NCBI GenBank assembly: GCA_025716815.1
Contig: JAIXMN010000007.1
Location: 947,501-1,011,500 of the forward strand
Reading direction: 5' to 3'
Source: Dichotomocladium elegans
Taxonomy: Eukaryota > Mucoromycota > Mucoromycetes > Mucorales > Lichtheimiaceae
DNA: 64,000 nucleotides
In this document: positions 35,297-46,315 of the stretch, piece after piece
How positions within the stretch are numbered: position 1 is the first letter of the stretch
How the letters are laid out: every line of letters begins with the position of its first letter
The notes under the pieces: model-generated
The model's input: the letters and a program-made list of their open reading frames with translations, nothing else
Told to the model about the DNA's origin: nothing
Databases searched by the model: none
Program-made: the position numbers and the translations under genes

Positions 35297-38200
35297 TTAA
35301 AATCCTCCAAAACCTGGAGGGACCATCGTCGTCGCCCCTGTCGGTGCCGCTGTCAGCATTAATGGATTACCAAGCCCGGGTCCTAATGATGGCATTGGTG
35401 GAACTTTTGTGTCCGAGAAAAAACGATACGTTAAAGGACGTGTGACACTAGTGGTGTTCCATAAATCAATCATACCATTGGTTTCTTCTTGCTCCTTTTT
35501 CTCGGTTAAAATCTTGAGTTCTTCAACATCATTACCCAAGCTCTTGATCTACTAATCTCATTAGTCTTTGAGGTCCCCGGAGCATCGTTCCATCGAAAAA
35601 AACAACTTACCCTGGTGGACTGTTCATACATTAGGTTGATCAAATAGGGCATTGCAAAGTCCTTAAGGTTGTTGCGCCATGCAAGCTCAATGACAACATC
35701 TGGGCGCATAAGGTCATAACAAGTATACAGCATAGCAGCAAAACATTCTCGCTTGCCAACTTCGATAAAGTATCGCAGCAACTCCTCCGCAATGTCCCTG
35801 TCATGCGACTCAGCTGCCGTCTCCATTGCATCACGGAACAGTCGGTCTTGCTTGGATAATGCGATAGACTGGCGCCAGCGGCGGTTCTTCTTGTACAAAT
35901 GCGCTGCAATGCGCCTGAATTCCAAGAGTTCATGTGTTTCCAGGCGTTTGGCAATATCCATCTGATCAACGTTGTTATGCTGATCAATCGAATCACGGAG
36001 CGCGATATAATTCTCTTCTTCTATATGCAGCTCGTTTAGCGCGCTGTTCACAGCCTTGTTATTAATCTAAAGGAACACGATTAGCCCAGATTTTCCATTT
36101 GGCTCTTTTCCAATTTTTCGAGCCACTTACATGTTGGATGGAGATCAGATAGGGCTGGATGAGAGGAATATTATCGGAACGTTCGAATATCTGGACAACG
36201 CGCGTATGGTTGATGCGGGGGACCATAACCGTAAGGAGATCATTTAGAAGTAACGGGTGCTCGTTTAAGTAGAATCGTATAGCCTTGTAGTAGAGTTCGA
36301 CGTTCGACACCTTGACGATAATATCCTTGAACGCTGCATGTTCCCAGCATGTGGATGCATAGTCCATCAGCGTATTAGCAGCATTATCATGCTCCTCGTA
36401 CTTGACGTACAGATAGGCGAGTTCGCGCCAAAGATGCGCTTTGGTACACGCACGGATGACCTTTGGGATATTGATCCGAGATACATATACCCGAATGTGC
36501 TCCATCAGTTTCTCAGGCGCATATTCTGAGTAAAGGACAGCAAGCTCTGTAAACATGCCCATGTGTGCACGTTCAAGATTTAGACCCGCCTCTAGGAGAG
36601 AAACGAGCTGCTCGAAATACCCATTGTTCTTGTACGACTTTATCACTTGCTCCAGCTCCTCAGCATGCACAATGATATGAAGGCCGCAGATCTGTGCCAG
36701 CCGGAATTCACGCTCTTGAATGCAGACATAGTTGACCTCCTTCCATACTCGGGTACTGTTGGCTTTGCGAGCGCAGTCGACAGCACCCTGATAATCTTTG
36801 AGGTGCACTAGCGTTGTGGCTAAGCTCGCGTAGTTGGAAATGCTGGTATACAAAATCTTCGCAGCCTCAAGCATATGCGCCTGGAAGCATCGGTCACCTA
36901 CTTCCTGTACATGGGCGATGTTGGGAGTAGAGATGAAGTCTTCGAGGTCAGTCAGTCGCTCCGTCTTTGCATAGGCATACAACAGCTCCGTTTCGATATA
37001 GGGTTCACGCGATTGCTGGCGAGCCAACTGAAGATATCGTACAAGATCATCGTACCCTCCTTCCATCTCGGCATAGCGGGTCACCTCCATGTAATTGGTC
37101 GTGTCCTTTGCTCGGATATAGGAATCTTAACGTGATAGGTAAGTATGCGCCATATCGTTTATTTCTGTACAGTTCACTTTACCGATAGCCTCCTTGATGT
37201 GCATGTGATCTAGCTGCGCTTTGGCAAGCTTACTCCACACATCGGATTCATCGCATCGCTCGGCGTATTCATACGCACGATCCAAATCTCCAATCTTGTC
37301 AATAAGCACCGCTATCGCATTGCCGTTGACATTGTACTTTTTGAAAATGGAAAATGCTTCCTCGAAGAGACCCTCGCCGATACACACTTCTGCGACATCT
37401 GGAGCGTCAAAATTATCAAGGCGTGCAATATAATCCATCACCTTTGATGGATCCGCCTAGTATTTGCGAACAATTTTAGATATCTGTCAGGAACAATGTG
37501 TGAAAGACCAACCCAGGTACTAACCTTCACAGCTGTGAAGATAAGGAGATTCTGCAATGTCTTATGATCACTGAATGGACTATCCTCAAGCACAATACGC
37601 TCCAGAAGTTCAATGAGTTCCATAGGCAGATCGGCATTCATAAACGCCTTGACAGTGACCGATACATCCTCGGGATCGGTGGATTCTGGAAGGGCAGTCG
37701 CCACGATCTATTATAACGGGTCAGTGTACGTGTTTAGGTTCTGCCTGGTTTTCCAATCCTTTTTTCTATACCTGATCAATCAATTCGCGTCGGTTTTCAG
37801 TGTCTTCGTTCAAAACGAATTGCCATAAAGACATGTCGCGACGATGAACCAAGTAGCGCGCTTGATGCTTGAACATCCCATTTTCACTCGTAATATGGAT
37901 CAGCTCATAATCACATTGCCCCTTTTCATAACAAATATAGGCCAAAGTCGGATCGCGCTTCTCGCAGTATTTGCCAATAACTCTAGGATCATAGAACTAT
38001 TTATAGAAATGTTAGTGCAGTGACCAATACTGCGGATTTAATTATTTTACCTCATTGTCTTTGAGGAATGGTTCGGGATTGTTGTTGGTATCGATGTAGA
38101 TCTTCGCAAGTGCATTGTAAACTTCTTTGTCCGTGCTTCCGTCAGTCACTCGCATGTTCAACCAAGGGAGTAGAAGCTTCAAGTTGTTGCGCTGCTCAAC

Positions 38201-41200
38201 TTCTTCACAAAGCTTTGCCACAGGCACATCCCCGTTGACTGACATGAGCAAGCCCTTGATGATATCCTCGTCGCACCCGACATCAAGAAGTCCACCAATC
38301 ACTTCTGGGGTACGCGACGGATTGACTTTTTGAACATAGACTTCGATAAACTTTTGCAAATTATTGTGATATAGGTAAAGGACTAGATCATGGACAAATC
38401 CGAACCGGTCACAAACAATGATCAATGGGAGCTGATCGCTAAGCCTTGCTTCCTGCAACATCGCTCAGTGTGTTTACTAAAAGTACTCAATCGCTTCTCA
38501 TACCTTGAGGAAGTTTTTAACTTTCTCGGCATCGTAATAATTGCTTTCTCGGCAGATGCGCTCCGCCTCACGTACATTTCCAGTGCGGCAAGCAGCTTGG
38601 ATGTACTTGAAATGGACAAGTGAGTCGTGGCTGACATTGACAATAGAGCCAAGGTAGTAATACAGCCCTTTTACTTAAGTTAACAACAATTCTTTCTGCA
38701 GCAAGTGTTGGAGGCTGGACTGTCTTACCTTCGTTGCTCTTGAATTGCTCAAAGAGTTCAATGAGATTGCTTGGTTGGAGTTGCTCGGAATACTTGATAG
38801 CAACCTGCACAACCACCTGTAAATTCTGTCGCAGGTTGTTTGATAGCATCTCGTTCAGGCAATCTAACGTTTGATCCACTGAAAGATGGCCAAAATAACT
38901 GACAAGCCATTCTGGGTTCATCATATGAGTGTACGGGATTACACGCTTAATATCATGGATATCCGTGTAATGCTCAAGCGCCTGAAATGAAAATAAGGAT
39001 CAAGGACGTAAAACACTGGCTCATTCAAATTTACCCTCTGATATAATCCAGCTTTCTCGCAAAGATTACCGATGGCCACACGATCATAATGGGTCAACAT
39101 TCCAGTACCCAAAATCGCGTCTGCAACCTGAGGTGCATGGATGAGGTTCATCTCAAGGACACGAGTCTGCAGGTTAGAATCCTCTGGTCGGTTATTTTTG
39201 AGATAATCGAGAAGAAAGGACGTCGCTTTTTGGAGCATATTCTGTGACATAAGTACATCGACAACCTAAGAAAGTAAACATTTTAGTATGCAAGAAAGGA
39301 AGAGTACAACAAAAGAAATCTGTACCTTTTCAGGTTCAATAAGTGGGCCGGTCTCATCACGAATAAGGGCATTAGCAAAATCGATCGCATGTTCTGGGTC
39401 CGACCGTGCGATGTTGTATAAAAGAGAGTTATAATCAGGTGTGAAGCCGACAGTCTTGGAGTAGGCAACAATCTTGTCGTATTGGCCAGTTTCGGCAAAG
39501 CACAGGACAACTTTGTTTGGCGCATTGCCCCGAAGGTATACTGATAGAGCAAGCTTCGGATCATATTGCTTGACGAGATCGCCCAATTCTTCGCTGCACT
39601 CGAGTTTGTCGTCCTTGAGCCATTTCTGGAGGAGCGGTAAACGATTTTGGAGAAGAAGAGGCTTAGCCATCTCGATGGATTCATAGCGGTTCAAGCTGCC
39701 CTTCTCAAGAAGAGTACCGAAGTAGTGCAAAATGGGTGAAAGTTGATTTGGAATGGAAGGCAGCTGTCGAAGTCGCTCAATGGTTTCCGGAGTGCGAAGA
39801 ATACCCTATATTATTTTATCAGATGCCGAGCAAGCGTGAATAATAGCAGAATGCCCCATCATCTACCCTTGGCGAATTGGCAGCCAGTTTGGCAGCATCC
39901 ATATATGCACCCGATGAAAAGAGTTGGTTGAAGCGGCTGATGCACAGATTGTCAGCGCCAGGGAGACCACCGCGACTTGCAAGTCGAAGTGCCAATTCGG
40001 TATTACCGAGCGTGTTGACGATGTAGGGAATGATGTTTTGTTCGTCAAGAGACAATGAGAGGACCTATAATCAACATTGAGTTGCCGCAACCTGAAGTTA
40101 AAGGTCGCAAAAGCCCCGCTTTACCTGTCCCTTCTTGTTGACTGAGATAGCACCTGATGTCGACTCTTGATCAGCAGCAACGAAGATAGTGTCATCACTT
40201 ATACGGTTCATATAAATGCAGGTGCCAGTCTCAAGATCGTAAATATGTATGAATCCTTGCTTGGTTAGAAGATATACGACACCATATCGTGCGCCAACTT
40301 GCATTGCCACTGGAAAGTCGTTGACGGCTTCGGGAGGAAATAAGACTTCCACAGTCTTCTTCTGAAAAACAGGGTTATTTTCTGGATGGTCTATTTCAAT
40401 GATTTGTAGCTAGCATCGGTATGAGATGGATGTAATTATCACATAACAGATCCTGTATTTCCCCCCTTCTTCAAGTACCTTAGAGATGCCCGTGGCAGAA
40501 CGGACGGAGAAAACGAAAAGTTTTGTCGGCTGTGGAGCGTCTTCGAGCTGAAGTGTAGCAAATGCGGCGGCATGGCCTTCAATAGGTTGACTGACACCAC
40601 GCACTTTTGAATAGAGTTGCATCGAACCGACAACGCGACCCTGGAGGGAAGAGATTCCGATCAAGACCATCCAATTACCATCAGGGGAGACACGGTAGTT
40701 GATGATCTGACAACCTGCGAGGTTCCCATGTCGTTCGAAGACCTTTGTTGGGCCAGATTCACCCTCAATCGACCAGTGATACACAGACGTAGTGGTAATC
40801 ATGCCGATAGTCTTTATATCAATCCATTTCCAGAAAACAATGTCGTCATGCATAAGGTGGGACTTCATCTTGGATTTCAGCTCAAGATTGAAAACTTGGA
40901 GCTGCCTCTGAGCTATTGTATGTATTCAAAAGCATTAATGGTTTTGAGTTCGAATATTGTTGGCCTTATCAGCGCATACCTCTCAAGGCCATGATATTCA
41001 TGGTCGGGTGCATAATAACTGATTCGGCGGTAATGGGTCGTCGAATCATGCTGTTGTTATTTGCCAAGTCTATAATGGCGACCTGGCTTGACCCGCTCAC
41101 TTGTTCGCGTACACATACAAAACGTTCGGATTCTAACGTAAGAGTGTTAAACCCTATGCTTGCAGCATTCACGCCTAGTGATTGGAGCTATGATTCCCGA

Positions 41201-41294
41201 AATGCAGAGTCAGAGACAAGTCATCACAGTCAACGGGAGCGGTCATCCTTACCTGGGCAAGCTGCTCGAATCTGATGGGCAGTTGTTCAGCCAT
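35297..41294 (-). CDS. CHC1: Clathrin heavy chain
   Basis: A long, intron-rich gene. The first coding exon is 41294-41253 ([14 protein letters not shown]), the second 41187-40980 ([20 protein letters not shown]..), and many more follow down to the stop at 35297-35299, for roughly 1,650-1,700 residues. The N-terminal seven-blade propeller (to about residue 330) is followed by the linker and clathrin heavy-chain repeats. Typical segments are [20 protein letters not shown] (39250), [18 protein letters not shown] (38920), [20 protein letters not shown] (38420), [15 protein letters not shown] (37430) and [20 protein letters not shown] (36960). The C-terminal trimerisation region ends ..VPPGFGGF. 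The protein forms the triskelion of clathrin coats in endocytosis and Golgi/endosome traffic, with the light chain. No frameshift was seen. Individual internal splice sites were not all fixed. Confidence 0.97.
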
Positions 41295-41914
41295 GCTTCG
41301 GCGTAATATTCAGACGATGCAATTCTAATGGTTTTTCAAGTATAGCCCGGGATAAGAGCAAAATAGTAGAACTATACAGGGGAGTGAAGTGTAGTATACT
41401 GATACAAGAAGCAGAACGGGGCGTCTAACCGAATAACGTGTCGACTATTGGGAGCGATACCGACTTTAAATTTGCCCAGCCGAAGCTGCGCTAAGCTGGC
41501 GGAGTTTCATGGTCGTTCTTGCGTGGAGCCAGCCAGTTCAGGGTGCTATTCTCTGCAGGAACCTTATTTGTACCCCGCCTTCCGGTTGTGAGCAACCAGA
41601 CCTTCGCATTGAGGGATTTCCTACAGTAGAAAGCTGATCCTTTAACTTAAAGTACAATGCCCTTTCGACCTCGCAAAGACTGTGATTATCCTGCGTGCGT
41701 CAGCAATAGCTGGCACGGGAAACATCTACTATAGTACAGTATTGTGGTCGCGGTTCTCCCGATCTCATGCCCTATCGCCCTGGCTCGAGGCAACAAAGCC
41801 TTCAACCAGCTATAGGCACGTCTGCAGTAGTTCCTTTCTTACCGTCTTGCTGGGATGATAACATCCGGCCGAAGTTTCAAAACTATTTCAATAGAATTGT
41901 ACACAGAATGAACA
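41295..41914. other. 5' region of the clathrin gene and unassigned sequence
   Basis: The first 150 bp should hold the clathrin promoter. Beyond that I see no gene. The frame at 41767-41961 (+) runs into a transposase fragment and is not supported. Confidence 0.4.
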
Positions 41915-42400
41915 TGGCGGAAGACAGACACATCGATACCCTCGACGTTCTATACATTTAGAGATAATGTATTCAGCCCTTTTGGATAGCTGCATTATCC
42001 ATTCGTAATCAACAGTGGTTTCTACGATAATTAATCCATTACGTATGGCCTTAAGAAATTAAAACCATGTCACGTTACAGCACCCGTGCTTGAAACTTCA
42101 GTTTGTTCCTTTCTTCTTCCCATTTTCCGGCTGGTAGTTACGGAAGTCTGAATGATACCTGGTCCACATATGAATCCCAAAATTGGGATTCATTACTGTT
42201 GTTGTTCTGGTATTAAATTATTCAGGATGTTCATTTTCTCTCAACCGTGTCCATGGAGCGCACCCAGCCGATGATGTACATGGACCTTCCCGCTGTCTGC
42301 AGTTGAAATCAAACTTTCAATGTGCTTTAAGACCAAGAATGGATTTTTATCGACGCAGTTTACGTAGAATCAGCATCTCTTTCTGTGTATGTACCTCTTA
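41915..42400 (-). mobile_element. Tc1/mariner-type fragment, copy G
   Basis: Read on the plus strand, 41925-42060 parallels 3240-3370 of copy B (the minus-strand VAKYVE..HKAED region). 42110-42330 parallels the following transposase segments, including the GCGCACCCAG block. The order is kept but decay is strong. The fragment ends close to the fused terminal palindrome at 42533-42552. Confidence 0.6.
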
Positions 42401-42532
42401 ACTTTGTACGCCATTCATCGACTTCTGGTTTTGAGAAATACAGCATTGCAAAAACCAGCAGCTGAAGTTTATATAGAATGACTTTTTTCCGTCTTGGATT
42501 CTTCTACGGAGAACACACATGTAATCCAGGCA

Positions 42533-42552
42533 TTTTATTTTCGAAAATAAAG
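42533..42552. repeat. Head-to-head fused Tc1/mariner terminal repeats
   Basis: TTTTATTTTC joined directly to GAAAATAAAG, a near-perfect 20-bp palindrome. GAAAATAAAG followed by TA is the right terminus of copy E (56883-56892). Here two termini abut with nothing in between. The base after it is T with TC rather than TA, so one flank has mutated or the event was not a simple insertion. Confidence 0.55.
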
Positions 42553-42752
42553 TTCACAATGGAGGAAAATTACGATGGATACAAAGTAATGTCGCAAGAA
42601 AAAAGATAAAGACCAGTTGCAGTGCCATTTCTCTTTTATGAACTATATACCTGCGCTTTGGCTTCGTTCCTCCCGAGGTACCCAGCCCCAACACCAATCT
42701 TCAAGGTCCCGCCGAGCCTTACATTATTCTCGAACGACATCATATAATTGCC

Positions 42753-44861
42753 ATGTTGCAGTCCCTATCAGCCCATGATTTCACAGTTAATGGTGGTCAG
42801 CAAGCAGCCTTCGACGTAATTTGCCACTCATTAGAGGAACAGACAAATCCGACAAAGTTACATTTTATTGATGGTCTAGGTGGCACCGGCAAAACATATC
42901 TATTTAGTGCACTGCTTGAGCATGTACATTGTCGTGATGATATCGCCCTTGCCGTTTGTCGCATAGGTGATTACGGATTGAAGGATCCATGACGTCACGT
43001 TATAACCATATCCATTTCCACAGTCTTTTTCCCTCTATTTTTCTCCCACTGGGTTTTTATGAGGTTTTACCGACGTGAGGATGGTCTGAAAAGAACAAGA
43101 ACACATAATCTATGATAGAGGTCACCGATACACACACAAGCACCTTATCTGTAATATTGCTACCATCTCCGAGTACCCGTGTAAGACGTAGTACCCAGTT
43201 GACCTAACTAGGACCTCTCCCAGAAATCATATAAATAGTAGATAAATGTGTAGCGATGGAGGATCAAAAATTCCGATTTCATTCGAATAAAAGATATCCA
43301 CGAGTCTCATCGTATTCTAACTGTCCAACTTAAAAAACAACTAAAACACCACACTGTTGCAGCAAGTGGAACGGCGGCTATACCTCGTGATGGTGGACGC
43401 ACAGCACATTCAACATTCAGACTTCCGCTCGATGTTTATAGCAACAACACCTGCTCCTTTGCACCGCGTTCTCATACTGGATGTCTGCTCAAACTGACCT
43501 CTCTCATAATATGGAATGAGGTATAAAAGATAAACCATGATATTGTTGACTGCGTGACTCGTAGTATGCAAGATCTGATGAAATAGGCAGACCCATCGCC
43601 TGAAGATGACTCTCTAATGATAAACTGGTTGATTTTGATGGCAATTTCCGGCAGGTATCACTATCAGATTTACTGTTTTTGTTGTAACTATTTTTTATTG
43701 ACATATTTTTATATTTTGTAGATGCTTCCTATTATTCCAACCGCATCGCGGCCACAAACTGTCTCACAGAGTTTCACGCTCTATTCAAACGTTTGGCCTC
43801 ACATGGAGGTCCAACGTTTGCAGACAAATACGTATGCGTGTTCAGCAGGCTAAGAACACGCACGACGCTTTGACATTGGAAGAGTTTCGTGTTTCCTGCT
43901 ACGCATAGGCTCTGACCAGAAATCTATTGCTGAAGGTACGGAGGATAAAATACGTTCTCCATATGCAACGGTTTTGCCAGGATTCAACTTTCTAGCCTTA
44001 ATCGCCATCATCTTTGGTCATATAAACAATGGATCTATCCTTGCGACAGAATTCATTACATCCCGCGCCATTTTGACGCCAAAAACCAAGGACGACCCTG
44101 AGGACCGAATCACGTACCCGCCTGAGTTTCTCAACTCGCTCAACCCATCTGGGCTTTCCCCACACTCACTCAAACTAAACCAACGATGCCCACACATGCT
44201 CGTCCGTAATTCTAATACTGCTAAAGGCCTATGTAATGACACTCGGCTGGTATGTCATTCATTTCAACGCTTTGTCATCGAAGCAGAAATCGCAACTGGA
44301 ACACATATCGGCCAAATAACACCCATCCCTTATGATGACTCCAGCAAATAAACCGTGCCCCATACAGTTCAATAGAACACAATTCCCTGTATGTCCGACC
44401 TTCGTGATGACAATTAATAAAGCCCAAACGGCAGACGTTTGAAAAAGTGGGTTTGTATCTGCCTGATATAGTATTAACCCATGGTCTTATATACGTGACT
44501 ATGTCTCGAGCTCGCATCCCATCATCACTATCAATTAAAAAGAATCGAGAGAATTCAACACTTGGCGAAAGATCAGACCTTTATGGACGAAATGTTTTAT
44601 ACAATGACATGCTTATTCAACCATATTATCATTAACAATACCTTCTTCACTTATCTTCCTGTATAGATATAGATATATATCACAAGTGCACATTTTTATG
44701 ATCATTATCACTACATGCACCTATTCGGCGCAACGTTTATATATTGATAAAATTCCATACCGTCCATTATACTGAATCATCTACAACTCATTGTGATGGT
44801 CGCTGGGGGGTGCGAAGCCCCAGCCGACGCAACAATCGAGCGAAGTGAGATGCGTTACTAG
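42753..44861 (+). mobile_element. Helitron relic with Pif1-type helicase remnants
   Basis: Pif1-helicase motifs appear in order on the plus strand. Walker A is HFIDGLGGTGKTYLF at about 42862-42905. The next motif, VAASGTAAIPRDGGRTAHST, is at about 43350-43410, then LIIWNE at about 43500. Late motifs are GLCNDTRLVCHSFQRFVIEA at about 44227-44286, FPVCPTFVMTINKAQ at about 44380-44425, and YVTMSRARIPSSLSI at about 44490-44535. About 375 bp of unrelated sequence interrupts the first two motifs. Stops and frameshifts are many. The order and wording (GLCNGTRL, INKAQ, MSRAR) are those of Helitron-borne Pif1 helicases. No Rep (HUH nuclease) part was found upstream. The 3' end of the element appears to be present at 44861. 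Confidence 0.75.
44802..44861 (+). repeat. Helitron-type 3' terminus
   Basis: A perfect 7-bp hairpin (44802-44808 GCTGGGG with 44818-44824 CCCCAGC) is followed by a weaker imperfect stem (CGC..ATC / GATGCG) and then CTAG at 44858-44861 with T next. A hairpin close to a terminal CTRR followed by T is the Helitron 3' signature. It sits about 220 bp after the last helicase motif, the expected place. Confidence 0.6.
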
Positions 44862-45169
44862 TATTTTCCTATAATTCTTCGATTATGTGAGCCTCTTTTT
44901 GTTGATTGGCAGTCGTATGTAGTCTACTCGTAGACCAACGTCCCTGGCAATTGGGGAATTTGGTACCTGCGGATGAGATCACTGAGATTCATGCAATGGT
45001 CATCATTGTCAGTCCTGAAGACAGCAATTATCCGTCCGTTGTGCCATCGCCAAGTCTTCCAGGTAGTCGAATACCCTGAAGTGTAGAGCGTGATGCTCAG
45101 TCACCAGAGGGGTGAAAAGGGCTAGCGTAAAAAATCAGGTCACCTGAATTTCAAGACACAGCCCGCAGT

Positions 45170-45580
45170 GGTCCGTGTGGATGGAGTGGGAAGGGGATAA
45201 ATTCTACCACAACTCCCCCTTTGAAAAAAGGGGGTATAAAAAGGGGCCTTTTCCCCAACTTTTCGTCTCTCTTTATCCTTCGGGCCCGTTTGGGTACGTT
45301 CTCTCCCGCCGAGAGTCCCCTTCCCCACCCCTCTCTCTACCCCCCTCCCCCTCCCCTCCCCCTTCCCCTTCCCTATCTCCCTCTCGGCCTTTCCCATCGT
45401 ACCTTGATGAGTCTGGAGGATCTCTCCGAGGACGCACGATTGGCGCCGGTCATGCAGAGGAGAGGGGATACACAGCAGCCGGCCTTCACGTGGCTATCCC
45501 TGTTACGGGGCTCTCTTTTGAGGACCTCAACCGACGGGCTGCTCAGTTAATGAAAATGAAAACCCCCCAAAATATTTAAA
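45170..45580 (+). other. Isolated GC-rich island with promoter-like start and short ORF
   Basis: Inside AT-rich decayed sequence, this block has a strong TATA box (TATAAAAA, 45235-45242) set in complementary CCCCCTTT/AAAGGGGG arms. A C/T-only stretch of roughly 50-60 nt follows (about 45330-45385), then an ATG at 45407 opening a 47-codon frame (MSLEDLSEDARLAPVMQRRG) to 45550. Another frame stays open to 45579 (AGLHVAIPVTGLSFEDLN). Both coding readings stop where AT-rich sequence resumes. It looks like the promoter, leader and first codons of a gene moved here without the rest. The family is unknown. Confidence 0.4.
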
Positions 45581-45949
45581 CGAAAACAAAAGAAGTAAAC
45601 GAAAACCTTTTTTAATTTAAAAATGAAAACGAAAATTACTTGGGTGTGCGTATGTGGGTGCTGTGAATGGGTCTATGAAGCGGCATGATAAGGATCAACC
45701 AGGAATAGTCTAATGACAGGAGCATCTGCCTACTATGGCCCATCATGTATAGATCCTTAGGCACCATACTTCCCCTGCGTTGTGAAATATAGAGTTGCTG
45801 CTCAATTACATAACATCTGCAAATCGCTACGGAGATGCTGGTGTGCGTTTCTCGGTGATCGTATCTAATATGACGTCGTGGTCCAATGTATAAAAGGAAT
45901 CTTGATGACAGCAGGGCTTTTGACGCAGAAACCTGCTGCCATGACAAGC

Positions 45950-46312
45950 ATCTAGTGTCATAAAGAATTAAAATTTGCCTCATGGATAAAAGTCTGCTCC
46001 TTCATCTGAGTACTTCCGCTTGGGGATATGCGTAGCAAAAAGGCCAGAGCTACCCCTGCAAGGTAGGCTACGCAGGTATTCTGTGTGAAACAAACGGATT
46101 GAAGAGAGTACATCTTTTCTTCAACGGCTAGTCCATAGGTTCAGGGCATCCATGCTCATCAACCTCATGAACTTGCCCATCTTTGTAAATAAATAGACTG
46201 CTCATTTCAGAAAGTAAAATGGATATAGAGATGGAAGATTTTTTGTGCGACATCTTTCGCTTGTATGCGACATTTTGCTTTGTTGTTCACGCGTGCGATT
46301 CTGCGCCGTCAA
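45950..46312 (-). mobile_element. Tc1/mariner-type 5' fragment, copy D
   Basis: On the minus strand this matches the 5' part of the copy at 50.9 kb: ATGTCG subterminal repeats, LFIYKDGQVHEVDEHGCPEP-like N-terminus, and an ending in a PKRKY/STD-like segment near 45960. It belongs to the same subfamily as that copy (FIY..KDGQVHEVD) rather than that of copies A, B and E. It abuts the 3' end of the Sec24 remnant. Confidence 0.7.
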
Positions 46313-46315
46313 AAC

